From: Actinomycetota bacterium
GTDB taxonomy: Bacteria; Actinomycetota; Thermoleophilia; Gaiellales; F1-60-MAGs149
Direction: 5' to 3'
Assembly (NCBI GenBank): GCA_009885805.1
Contig: VFJZ01000006.1
Location: 1 to 64,000 of the forward strand
Length of the DNA stretch: 64,000 nucleotides
Within the stretch, counting starts at the first letter, position 1. Each line of letters starts with the position of its first letter. Below the pieces are notes generated by a model. The model was given only the letters and a program-made list of their open reading frames with translations, had not been told where the DNA came from and made no database searches. The translations under genes were made by a program, and so were the position numbers. Shown piece by piece: positions 26,858 to 35,380 of this stretch.

Positions 26858-29456
26858 ATGACCGCCCGCTTCTCGTTCCTGATCGCCCTGGCCGTCGTCG
26901 CCGCACCCTCGCCGCGCCCGGCGATCTCGACCCGACCTACGGCGCCGGCGGGATCGCGACCGCGACCGCTTCCTCGGACACGTCGTCCACGGTCGGCCTC
27001 CCGGCCGCGATCGACGTCGCCGCAGACGGCGACACGCTTGCGATCACGACAGGCACGGACGGCGACGATCTGATCGCGATCGTGACGCCGAACTCGGCGC
27101 TCGGCGCGCCCGACACGGGCTTCTCGTCCGATGGCCGCTACGAGGTCGCCGTCGGCGACGGCGACACGATCCCGATCGGCCTCGCCGAGCAGGCCGACGG
27201 GCGGATCTCCTCGGCCTCGTGACGCGTGTCGGACGTCGCGCGGCGCTGACGCTCGTTCGCCTGACCGCCGTCGGCGCGTACGACTCGGCGTACGGCGGCG
27301 GTGATGGGATCGTGACCGTTGTCGTACCAGGGCTTCAGGCCTACGGCCTGACGCCGATATCGCCAGGCATCGGGGTCGTCGGGCCCGTGATCGGCTCGGA
27401 CGGTCGGATCTCGATCGTCGGCTGTTCCGAACGGTAGCCGTCGGACGCTCCGAACGGTGGGCTTCACGCCGACGGCCCTCGCGGCGGATGGGACGGGTGT
27501 CGTCGTGGCCGGCCCGCCGAGAGACTTCGCATCGGGCGCCCAGGCCGTCCGGCTGGACGGGTCGGGTGCGCTCGATGTGACCTTCCGGACGCTTGGCCAG
27601 CAGACGCTCACCGGCTTCGGCGGTGGCGGCCGGGCGGTGCGGCTGAGCCCTTCACTCGGCGGCCTGCTCGTCGCCGGGAGCGATGGCGCCAACTGGCTCG
27701 TCCGTCGGATGACACCTACGGGTGCCACCGATCCGGCTTTCAACGGCGGTACCACGTCGTTTCCGGTTGCGAACGCTGCGTTTCTCGATATCGGCATATC
27801 GGCATCGGCGGCGCGCCGACGCCGACGATCATCATCGGTGGCACCCTCGGCGGCAACCGCGTGCTGCGCAAACTCGATCTCGCGACCGGTGCACCCATGG
27901 CCTTCGCGGGAACGATCGAGGCGACGGGATTTGTCGCGGCGTCGGCGCTCGCTGTCGGCGGCGCGCAGGTGCTGATCGGCGGTCGACCGGCGTCCCCGTC
28001 ACGCGACGGCGGTGTGGTCGCGTTCCGGACCAGCAGCGGGGTCCTGGACGGGACCTACGCGCCGGTCGTGATCGGGACGGGAACGGCGCCGATGCCCGTG
28101 GCGATCGCGACGGCCGCGACCTTCGCGCCGACCGGCGCTCTCCGGTCGGGGTCCTTCATCACGAGCCTCGGACAGGGCCTCGTGGCGCTGCGTGGGTTCG
28201 ATGCCGCCGGGACGCTGGTCACGGGAGGAGACCAGGTGTTCCATCCGAGCCAGAACTCCGTCACTGGAGTCGCAGTCGACGCAACCGGGCGGCTCCTGGT
28301 CGGCGGTAGGACGACATCGCCCGTCGGCGTGTTCGTCGCTCGGGCCCTGCCTGACGGCACGCCGGACCCGGCCCTGACGCCGGTCTCCATCGCGACGCCG
28401 GCGTTCGCCCAGGTCACGGCGATCCTGCCTGGCGCTGATGGGTTCATCGTCGCCGTCGGCGGCGCGCTGGGCGGAAACGTCCTCTGTCGGCTCCTCCGCT
28501 ACGGCAACGCCGGAGCGCCCGATCCCGGGTTCGGGCTGGGTGGCTCGGTCGACCTCGACGTCGTCTGCGGCGCCGTCCGGCGCGTGGGATCGGGGTTCGT
28601 CGTCGCCTCCGCGCGCCAGACCGGTCCGGACGTTGTCATGGAGATCCGCCGCTACGACGTCGCGGGCGATCCGGTCGCGGCGTTCTCGGGAGACGGCCTC
28701 ATGACCGTTCCGCTCGGGCAGGACGGCTCGCAGGTCCACGCGGTGGTCGAGCGTCCTGGCGATCGGCTCGCGGCCCTGGTCGGCCGCGTTCCGGTCAGCG
28801 GTGGCGGTCGGTCGATCGTCGCTGCGGCGATCCGAGCCGACGGCACGCTCGACCCCGCGTTCGGGGCGGGCGGGCTCGCCGCCGTCGGCGACGCGCCGCC
28901 CGGCGTGTTCCCGGCCGGACGCCTGGCGGCGTCGTCTGATGGGCGTCTGGTCGTCGGCCTGACGACGGGCGGTGGAGGCGATGACGAGCTCGAGTTGTTC
29001 CGGCTGTCGGCGGCCGGAACGGTCCAGCCGCTCGCGACGGGTGCAAGAGCGATCGTGCTTGGCCAGAACGCGTTGATCCAGGCGATCGAGGTCCTCGGCG
29101 ACGGTCGGATCATGGTGGCGGCGAACGGCGACCGTCGGCTCCGCGGCCTTCGTGTGCTGTCCGACCGGCCCGGGGTCGTAGCGCGCCGGTTCGATCGCCG
29201 CTGGCGGAAGTCGGTTCGCGTCGCCGGGCGCGTGTCGCCGCTCGGTGGCCGGACGACCTGGTGGGTCGAGTACGGCCGCACGAAGAAGTACGGCAAGCGG
29301 ACGAAGAAGCTCGTGATCGGCCCGGCGAGCGCCAGGACGGTACGGGTGCTGCTCCGCACCCTGCGCCCCGGGACGCGGTACCACTACCGCTTCGTTGCCG
29401 AGAACGGTTCCGGCCGAATCGTCGGCCGCGACCGGGTGGTGCGCACGCGGCGGTAG
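26858..29456 (+). pseudogene. Delta-60 repeat protein, copy 4, degraded
   Basis: The start (MTARFSFLIALAVVAAPS) and the tail (TTWWVEYGRTKKYGKRTKK ... RTRR) match copy 2, but the frame is broken several times. About ten bases are missing near 26911 in the signal peptide. One base is missing near 27207, giving a stop at 27217-27219. About 85 bases are lost around 27430-27456, with a TAG at 27435. An 8-base tandem duplication (ATATCGGC twice) lies at 27788-27803. From about 27804 to the stop the frame is open and well conserved (about 550 codons). Whether the lesions are biological or assembly errors cannot be told from one sequence; their clustering in one copy favours biology. Confidence 0.82.
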
Positions 29457-29471
29457 GACGGGCCGGTCGCG

Positions 29472-29477
29472 TATACT
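29472..29477 (+). promoter_or_regulatory. Likely -10 box of the tRNA-Asp gene
   Basis: TATACT matches TATAAT in five of six positions and ends ten bases before the tRNA 5' end, the expected distance. No convincing -35 hexamer is visible about 17 bases upstream, where the region is the end of the delta-60 pseudogene. Confidence 0.5.
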
Positions 29478-29487
29478 GGGGCTACGC

Positions 29488-29561
<74 letters not shown>

Positions 29562-29647
29562 CCTCGCGGATAGAGGGCTCGCGTCGGTCTCGAAGGCGTG
29601 GCCCATCTTCGTCCCGGAGTTTGCGAACCAAGCCGGGGCTAGCTCGG

Positions 29648-29972
29648 TCACTCGTCGCTCGAGGATTGAGGGACTCGCAGTACGACGTTACCCGCCTTCT
29701 GGCCGGTCTCGACGTAGCGGTTCGCCTCGACGGCGTCGCCGAGCGGATAGGTGCGGTCGATCACGGGCCGGTACGCGCCGGTGTCGACGAGCTCAGAGAT
29801 GTGCTGGAGATCGTCGCCGTGATAGCGGCCGATACCGAGCCTCGCGCGTCGGCTCCCGACGAAGTGCGTGACGAGCGCGATTAGCGGCACGTGGTACATG
29901 AACCCGAGACCGGCCGTGATGTAGATTCCGTCGGGCTTCAGAGAACGGCGGCAGCGTCGGAACGGCGTTGCG
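29648..29972 (-). pseudogene. C-terminal remnant of a zinc-type/MDR alcohol dehydrogenase
   Basis: About 105 codons encoding SLKPDGIYITAGLGFMYHV, then FVGSRRARLGIGRYHGDDL and RYVETGQKAGNVVLRV, the end of the coenzyme domain and the C-terminal catalytic strand of an MDR-type alcohol dehydrogenase/quinone reductase. The first about 220-230 residues, including the GroES-like domain and the GxGxxG NAD loop, are absent. Immediately upstream on this strand the DNA is a GAF-domain gene in another frame. There is no start codon, so it is non-functional. Confidence 0.8.
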
Positions 29973-30432
29973 CTGCTCGGTCTCGTGCAAGAGCCGCTGC
30001 GTCTCGTCGAGCAGCCTCGCGTTCTCGAGCGCCGGCCCGAGCGTGGCGGCGAGCGCCTCGACGAGCCGCACGTCGGCCTCGTCGAACGCCTGCGGCTCCC
30101 CGGCCTCGGCGGCGATCGCACCGCGCCCCTGCCCGCCCCAGCGGATCGGAACCGAGAGGTACGACTGGCTGGCGTCGATCCGCGTACCGGGGATCTGCAC
30201 GATCCCGAGCGCTTCGATCTCGGCCTGCGAGCTCGCGACGACGGTACGGCCCTCCGCCAGGAACGGGTCGAGCCCGGGGGGGCGACCGGAACGGGTCGGG
30301 GTGGCCCCGGACGCCCCCTTCGTACAGGTAGAGGATGTGAATGAGGCCGGGCGCCTCGTCGAGCCAGTCGATCGACACGTCACCGCGCCCGAGGAGCTCG
30401 CGGACGGTGTCGCCGGCGACCTCGACGCGCAC
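29965..30432 (-). pseudogene. Fragment of a GAF-domain sensor protein (frameshifted, truncated)
   Basis: Starting from GTG at 30432 the fragment reads VEVAGDTVRELLGRGDVSID, then LIHILYLYEGGVRGHPDPFR. After a frame change at a run of seven G (30276-30282, plus strand) it continues GLDPFLAEGRTVVASSQAEI, then LGPALENARLLDETQRLL and ETEQRNAV. This matches the N-terminal GAF module common in actinobacterial cyclases and sensor kinases, where a further GAF, cyclase or kinase domain should follow. Instead the sequence runs into the alcohol dehydrogenase remnant. One extra base in the G-run explains the frameshift. Confidence 0.72.
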
Positions 30433-30647
30433 CGGTCACTTGGGCCATGCCCCCTGTTGCCGGCGCCCTGGAGATGTCGACCGGTTCCACGCCGCGCGGG
30501 GGGGGGCGGCCCGGTATAGTCGCACGATGGAGATCGCGAGTTTCGCGGGCAGGCGCCGGCGTTTCGTGCTCGGGTGTACGCCTCCTCCGGTGCGGTCGCG
30601 CCCGCCGGCGCCGCCGATCGCTCCCGTCGATCAGCGGGGGTCACGCG

Positions 30648-32159
30648 ATGCGGGAGACTGACACGCTGGTGATCGGCGGCGGCGCGGCGGGCTGCGCCCT
30701 CGCCGGCCTCCTCGCCGAACGCTCGAACGAGCGGGTGCTCGTGGTCGAGGCGGGTCCCGACTACGGGCCGCTCGCCGCCGGCCGCTGGCCGGCGGAGCTG
30801 CTCGACGCATCGCAGACCCCGCCGTTCACGCACGAGTGGGGCTACGACAGCGGCGACCAGTTCCCCGACCGGGTGCTCACGTTCGACCGGGCGCGCGTCA
30901 TCGGCGGCTGCGGCGCCCACAACGGCTGCCAGGCGATCATCGGCCACCGCGACGACTACGACGCCTGGGCGGCGGCCGGCAACCCGGGCTGGAGCACCGC
31001 CGACCTCGAGCCGCACATCGCCAGCCTGAAGGCCCGGCTCCGGGTGCGGCTCTACGACGACGACGAGATCACCCCGATCCACCGGCTGAACATCGAGGCG
31101 CTGACCGCGTGCGACGTGCCGCGCGTTGTCGACCTGAACGACCTCGACCAGGACCTCGGCGTCGCGCCGAACCCCGTCAACATCGTCGATGGGATCCGCT
31201 TCAACGCCGCGTTCGCCTACCTCGACCCGGTTCGCGATCGCCCGAACCTGACGATCGTCGGCGATGCGCTGTGCGACCGGCTGGTCGTCGAGGGCGGACG
31301 CGTCGTCGGCGCGGTGTTCGTGATCGACGGGCGACCGGAGACGATCCGGGCCGCGCGGGTGGTCCTCGCCGCCGGCGTCTACGGCTCGCCGGCGATCCTC
31401 CTGCGGTCCGGGATCGGCGACCCGGCAGCGCTCGGACGGCTCGGCATCGCCGTGCAGCACGCCCTCCCCGGCGTGGGGTCGAACCTGCACGACCACCCGG
31501 GTGCCGATCTCCACTTCGCCGGCACCGAGGAGCTCGTCGCGCGGTCGCGCGCGTTCGAGGCGGCGCGCTTCCACCCGGAGGAGCAGGTGATCGCGAAGCT
31601 GCGGACGAGCGGCTGCAGCTCCGCCTTCGACCTCCACGTCTACCCGGTCGGCGGCGCCGACCACGCCGACCCGGACCGCTTCACCTGGGTCTACATGGTC
31701 GGCCTGCTGACGTCCAACGCGCGCGGCTCGCTCACGCTCCGCTCGGCCGATCCGACCGCGGCGCCGATCCTCGACCACGCCCTCCTCCGCGACGAGACGG
31801 GCTCCGATCTGGCACGGCTGACCGAGGGCTTCGAGATGCTCGAGCAGGTGCTCGCGTACCCGGAGCTCGCCCGCCTGCTCGGCTCCGAGACGTTCCCCGG
31901 GCCGGCGCTGCGGGCGGCGTACTCGACACGGGAGATCGTCGCGCGCAGCGTCACGCACTGCTACCACCCCGTCGGCACCTGCAAGATGGGGCCGGCCTCC
32001 GACCCGACAGCGGTCGTCGACGCCACCGGGCGCCTCCACGGCCTCGATGGCTGCTTCGTCGCGGACGCCTCGATCATGCCGACGGTCCCGCGCGGGAACA
32101 CCCACCTGCCGGCGGTCCTCGTCGGCGAGCGCGTCGCCGCCTTCCTCGCCCCGGTGTGA
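30648..32159 (+). CDS. GMC-family FAD oxidoreductase (choline dehydrogenase-like)
   Basis: 503-residue flavoprotein. The N-terminal FAD dinucleotide-binding motif is TLVIGGGAAGCALAGLLAE (residues about 5-23), ending in the ribose-binding VVEAG. The second GMC signature region (GVYGSPAILLRSGIGD) and the C-terminal catalytic signature (HCYHPVGTCKMG, then RGNTHLPAVLVGER) are present, with the expected catalytic His and Asn. It oxidises an alcohol such as choline, a sugar or a polyethylene glycol; the substrate cannot be read off. The start ATG at 30648 fits the FAD motif; the frame is open further upstream but lacks similarity. It is intact although flanked by debris on both sides. Confidence 0.9.
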   Translation: MRETDTLVIGGGAAGCALAGLLAERSNERVLVVEAGPDYGPLAAGRWPAELLDASQTPPFTHEWGYDSGDQFPDRVLTFDRARVIGGCGAHNGCQAIIGHRDDYDAWAAAGNPGWSTADLEPHIASLKARLRVRLYDDDEITPIHRLNIEALTACDVPRVVDLNDLDQDLGVAPNPVNIVDGIRFNAAFAYLDPVRDRPNLTIVGDALCDRLVVEGGRVVGAVFVIDGRPETIRAARVVLAAGVYGSPAILLRSGIGDPAALGRLGIAVQHALPGVGSNLHDHPGADLHFAGTEELVARSRAFEAARFHPEEQVIAKLRTSGCSSAFDLHVYPVGGADHADPDRFTWVYMVGLLTSNARGSLTLRSADPTAAPILDHALLRDETGSDLARLTEGFEMLEQVLAYPELARLLGSETFPGPALRAAYSTREIVARSVTHCYHPVGTCKMGPASDPTAVVDATGRLHGLDGCFVADASIMPTVPRGNTHLPAVLVGERVAAFLAPV

Positions 32160-32192
32160 CGCCGTTGGCGAAGGCTGCCGCGACCGTCCACG

Positions 32193-32618
32193 ATGGCGCC
32201 GATACCCGCAGCCCCGCTTCCGCCCGAGCTCGCCAACTACCTCGCCGCGCCGAGGTTCGCCGTCGTCGCGACGCTGCGCTACGGCGGCGCTCCCGTGACG
32301 GTGGCGACGTGGTACGGGCTCGAGGGTGACCGGCTGCTGCTCTCGATGGACGAGACCCGTGTCCGGCTCGCGCACCTGCGTCGCGACCCGCACGTCGCGC
32401 TCACGGTGCTCGACGACGAGTGGTCGCGGCACCTGTCGCTGCTCGGCACCGTCGAGACCCTCCGCGAGGATCGCGGCCTCGCCGACATCGACGCCATCAC
32501 GCGGCGCCACACGGGAGAGCCGTGGCCCGACCGGGGCGACCGGCGCTTGACCGCCGTCGTGCGCGTCGGCCGGTGGCCCACGTGGGGCGGGCCCGTCGAG
32601 ATGAGCGGCGACGGCTGA
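32193..32618 (+). CDS. PPOX-class (probably F420-dependent) split-barrel protein
   Basis: 141-residue flavin/deazaflavin-binding split beta-barrel protein of the pyridoxamine-phosphate-oxidase-like superfamily. Characteristic strands are RFAVVATLRYGGAPVTVATW, RLLLSMDETRVRLAHLRRDP and HVALTVLD; these small actinobacterial forms usually bind F420 or FMN. It starts with ATG 33 bases after the GMC gene and is probably co-transcribed with it. The substrate is unknown. It is complete, with no frameshift. Confidence 0.82.
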   Translation: MAPIPAAPLPPELANYLAAPRFAVVATLRYGGAPVTVATWYGLEGDRLLLSMDETRVRLAHLRRDPHVALTVLDDEWSRHLSLLGTVETLREDRGLADIDAITRRHTGEPWPDRGDRRLTAVVRVGRWPTWGGPVEMSGDG

Positions 32619-32675
32619 CCGGACAGCGCCGACCTCGGGCCGCGAGGGAAGGCCGGGCGCCGGGAGCGGCGTCAG

Positions 32676-33308
32676 CTACCCGAGGTGCGGCATCACGCGG
32701 TCGTGGATCAGCTGGAGCTGGTCCTTCATGTGCGGCACGCCGTCGTAGTCGCTTTTGCGTCCGAGCCAGTGGCCGACGAGCGTGGGGTCGCAGAGCGAGA
32801 GGATCACGTGGTTCATCCCGGTCGGCACGACGTTCGTACGGATCTGCTCGACGACGTCCTCCGGCGTGCCGGAGAACGACAGCTTCTCGACGAGGTCGCG
32901 TCGTGAGCTCGATCGCGCGCTCGACGTCACCGCTCGCGAAAGCGTCGAAGATCGGCCGGGTCTGCTCGACCGGCATCGCCGGGATGTAGAAGGCGACGAG
33001 CACGCGCACGCACTCGCGAGCGGCGCCGATGCGCACGTGGTCGGCGGCGTACTCGATCGCCTCGCGGGAGTACGCGAGCGCCTGGTGCATGCCGTCCGTC
33101 ACCTCGCCGGCGAACTTGAACGACTTCGGGCCTCGCATCGCGCCGATCTTGATCGGCATCCGCTCCTGCACCGGCCGGGCGGAGGTGAACATGCCGGTGC
33201 AGGTGTAGAACTCGCCCTCGTGGTCGAGCACGCCCTCGTCGAGGAACGTGCGCATCATCGTGTACGCCTCCCGCATCCGCGTGAGCGGCCGGCGCGCGGC
33301 GTCCTGGA
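32676..33308 (-). pseudogene. Broken LLM-class F420-dependent oxidoreductase
   Basis: A luciferase-like monooxygenase fragment. The first frame reads TRMREAYTMMRTFLDEGVLD, HEGEFYTCTGMFTSARPVQE and MPIKIGAMRGPKSFKFAGEV, and reaches DVERAIELTT near 32905. The sequence then continues one frame over as RDLVEKLSFSGTPEDVVEQI and ends GRKSDYDGVPHMKDQLQLIH. About the first third of the protein, including the F420-binding N-terminal barrel strands, is missing and is replaced by an IS66-type remnant. The region around AADHVRIGAARECV also looks shortened. At least one frameshift plus truncation makes it non-functional. Confidence 0.75.
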
Positions 33309-33490
33309 GCGTAGCGGCTGGTGGTGGTAGGCGGCGGTGAGGGCGTCGCGGAGCCAGGCGCGGACGTCGTGGTGTTGCTGGCGGAGGGTCTGGATGACGC
33401 TTTGGAGTGTCTCGTAGACGTTGCTGCCGTGGTCGGTTTGGGTGCCGTAGCTGGTCTTGCGGTGGATCACGATCGGCCGCAGCGCCCGAT
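33309..33490 (-). mobile_element. Remnant of an IS66-type transposase (C-terminal end)
   Basis: The minus strand encodes RALRPIVIHRKTSYGTQTDH, then GSNVYETLQSVIQTLRQQHH and DVRAWLRDALTAAYHHQPL. This has the pattern of the C-terminal end of IS66-family DDE transposases (ERALRP..IxRKxSxGxxSxxGxxxxETxxSVxxTxRQQG). Only about 60 codons remain; no catalytic DDE part, inverted repeats or target duplication are visible. It abuts the truncated LLM gene, so an insertion followed by deletion is a reasonable history. Confidence 0.65.
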
Positions 33491-33610
33491 CTCGGCATAA
33501 TCCAGACCTCGGGATAATTCGTCGGCTCGACGGCCCTGGCGCACCCAATTCCTCGCCGCAATCGAACGCCTCCGAGCGCTATCCAGCCTCACGTAACTCC
33601 GGATTGAGGT

Positions 33611-33694
33611 GTCTGCATCGGGTATCTCCGCGCGAAGCTCGGCGGCGATGTCATCGAGACGGTGCGCGGCGTCGGCTACCGGTTGCGACGGTGA
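33611..33694 (+). pseudogene. Last 27 codons of an OmpR-type response regulator
   Basis: Reads VCIGYLRAKLGGDVIETVRG followed by VGYRLRR and a stop. This is the recognition-helix end and wing of an OmpR/PhoB winged helix, whose hallmark is IETVRGVGYRL. The receiver domain and most of the DNA-binding domain are missing. The stop overlaps GTG of a histidine-kinase N-terminus (GTGA at 33691), the usual two-component operon layout. Confidence 0.7.
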
Positions 33695-33927
33695 CGCGCG
33701 TCGCCCCGCGGCTCCGGCTCGCACTCGGGTCCACGGTGGCGCTCGCCGTCGTCCTCGACGCCGACGTCAGGTTCCGCAGCGCCGCCGACCGCCGGGCGTT
33801 CACCGAGGAGTTGGTCGACGCCGTTCTGTCAATCGTGCAGCGATACCACACCGCCGATGGTCCGGGTCGGTCGTTCCGGCTGATCGTGGGCGCCCATCCG
33901 TCTCCACCGAAGAGGGAGCGATCATGA
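33691..33927 (+). pseudogene. Histidine-kinase N-terminus joined in frame to the tail of another regulator
   Basis: 78 codons. The first about 22 (VTRVAPRLRLALGSTVALAV) look like the cytoplasmic start and first transmembrane helix of a two-component sensor kinase. From about 33757 the frame continues as DADVRFRSAADRRAFTEELV, then SIVQRYHTADGPGRSFRLIV. This resembles the C-terminal part of small helix-turn-helix regulators that are usually coupled to an SRPBCC gene. Indeed the stop overlaps the ATG of an SRPBCC gene (ATGA). The chimera lacks any complete domain, so a working product is unlikely, though the frame is open. Confidence 0.55.
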
Positions 33928-34678
33928 CCGACGAGCCAACCGCTGCCCCGGGGACCCGCTCGATCCGTCTCGAGGTCCACGTCGATGCGACGGTCGAGGA
34001 GGTGTGGGCGGCGCCATCACGCAGAACTACGGACCGGGCATGGAGATCGAGGGCGAGGTGAGGGCGTTCGAGCCCGGCCGACGGTTCGTCTTCGCCGCAG
34101 CCGGCGGCGGCCCCGGTCTGGCCTTCGAGTTCCTCGTCGAGGCGGCCACGGGTGGCGGGACGATCGTCCGCCTGATCAACAGCGGCTTCCTCAGCGACGG
34201 CGAGTGGGACGGCGAGTGGGACGGCGAGTACGACTCCATGACCGAGGGCTGGAAGGCATTCCTCGTCGTCCTGAAGACCTACCTCGAACGATCCGCCGGG
34301 CTTCCGGCGGAGTCGGTTCAGACTGGCGGCCACACGGCCGATCCCGTCGCGGCGTGGCGCCTCCTGCTCGGCCCGGAAGGTCTCGGCGCCGGCGACGCGG
34401 CGGACATCACACCCGCCGAACGCCTCTCACTCGCGCCGGCGTCAGGGCCACCGCTCGCGGGTGTCGTCGAGCACTTCACGGGCGGGCCCGACCGGCCCGG
34501 CATCCTCGTGCTCCGCCTCGAGGGCGACCTCGCTCCCGCCACGCTCCTCGCCGCGGTCGAGGGTCCGTCGGTCAGCGTCTGGTTCTGCCTGTACGGCGAC
34601 GCGGCGGGACGAGCCCACGATCTGCGCGAGGCCTGGGGCGCGTGGATGGCGGACCACCTGCCACCGCCGGCGCCGTGA
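33924..34678 (+). pseudogene. SRPBCC (AHSA1-like) protein with internal deletion
   Basis: The N-terminal part, RSIRLEVHVDATVEEVWAA, is in one frame up to about 34012. The remainder, from GGAITQNYGPGMEIEGEVRA and YDSMTEGWKAFLVVLKTYLE to HDLREAWGAWMADHLPP, is in another frame from 34004. The missing piece is the roughly 20 residues that normally carry the W-F motif between strand 1 and strand 2 of the AHSA1 fold. The two sides share GTGGGCGGCG-like sequence, consistent with a deletion between short direct repeats. The 3' two thirds remain open (about 224 codons) and could be translated from GTG 34004. Confidence 0.68.
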
Positions 34679-34681
34679 GAC

Positions 34682-35371
34682 TCAGGCGGCTGGCCGCACG
34701 TAGAGCCCGGCGGCGGCCTTCTCCGAGATGCCGCGCGCGTCGCCATCGAGGAGCACCTTGAACTCACCCGCGGAGGGGTGGCGGGCCTCCATCACGACCT
34801 GGATTCCAGGCGCAAACCCCTCGTCGTAGAACCAGTGCAGGAGATCGCCATCGTGCTCGGCGAGGCGGACGATCTCGGCGGAGCCGCCCGTGGGCAGATC
34901 GGCGAGGGACACGAGGCCGACGTTCTCGGCGTGCTCGTCCTCGGGCTCGACCGGCCAGCCGTGCGGGCACCGGTGCGGCTTGCCGAGACGCAGGTTGATC
35001 CGCTCGATCATCTCGTCGGTGAACGTGTCGCCCATCAGATCGGCCTGGACGTGCGCCTCGGACGGCGTGTAGCCCATGAAGTCGGTCAGGAAGCACTCGA
35101 TGATGCGGTGCTTGCGCACGACCCGCTCGGCCCGCTCGATGCCGGCGACGGTCAGGATCGCCTCCTTCGCCTCCCCGCGTTCGACCAGGCCCTCGGTCTC
35201 CAGCCGTCGCAGCATCTCACCGGCCGAGGCACGCGACACCCCGAGCATCTCGGCGACGCGCGAGGCGATCGCGTTCGCGCCCGTCGCGGGGCGGTACTCG
35301 CCGATCGGGAAGGCGAGGAAGTAGATCGTCTCCAGGTACTCGTCGATCGAGTGTCCGTGTCCCTGCGCCAC
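34682..35371 (-). CDS. DtxR/MntR-family metal-dependent regulator with FeoA-like domain
   Basis: 229 residues. Residues about 7-75 are the winged helix (SIDEYLETIYFLAF, ASRVAEMLGVSRASAGEMLR), about 76-135 the dimerisation/metal domain, and about 150-228 a FeoA/SH3-like domain. His88, Glu92 and His107 line up with DtxR ancillary ligands His79, Glu83 and His98. By hand alignment the primary-site positions (Cys102, Glu105, His106 in DtxR) are Asp111, Gly114 and Asp115, which is unusual. It is the last gene of an iron ABC operon (9 bases after the permease stop, GTG start) and is the natural candidate to bind the palindromes on the two operon start codons. Confidence 0.88.
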   Translation of the reverse strand: MAQGHGHSIDEYLETIYFLAFPIGEYRPATGANAIASRVAEMLGVSRASAGEMLRRLETEGLVERGEAKEAILTVAGIERAERVVRKHRIIECFLTDFMGYTPSEAHVQADLMGDTFTDEMIERINLRLGKPHRCPHGWPVEPEDEHAENVGLVSLADLPTGGSAEIVRLAEHDGDLLHWFYDEGFAPGIQVVMEARHPSAGEFKVLLDGDARGISEKAAAGLYVRPAA

Positions 35372-35380
35372 AGGAGGAGT

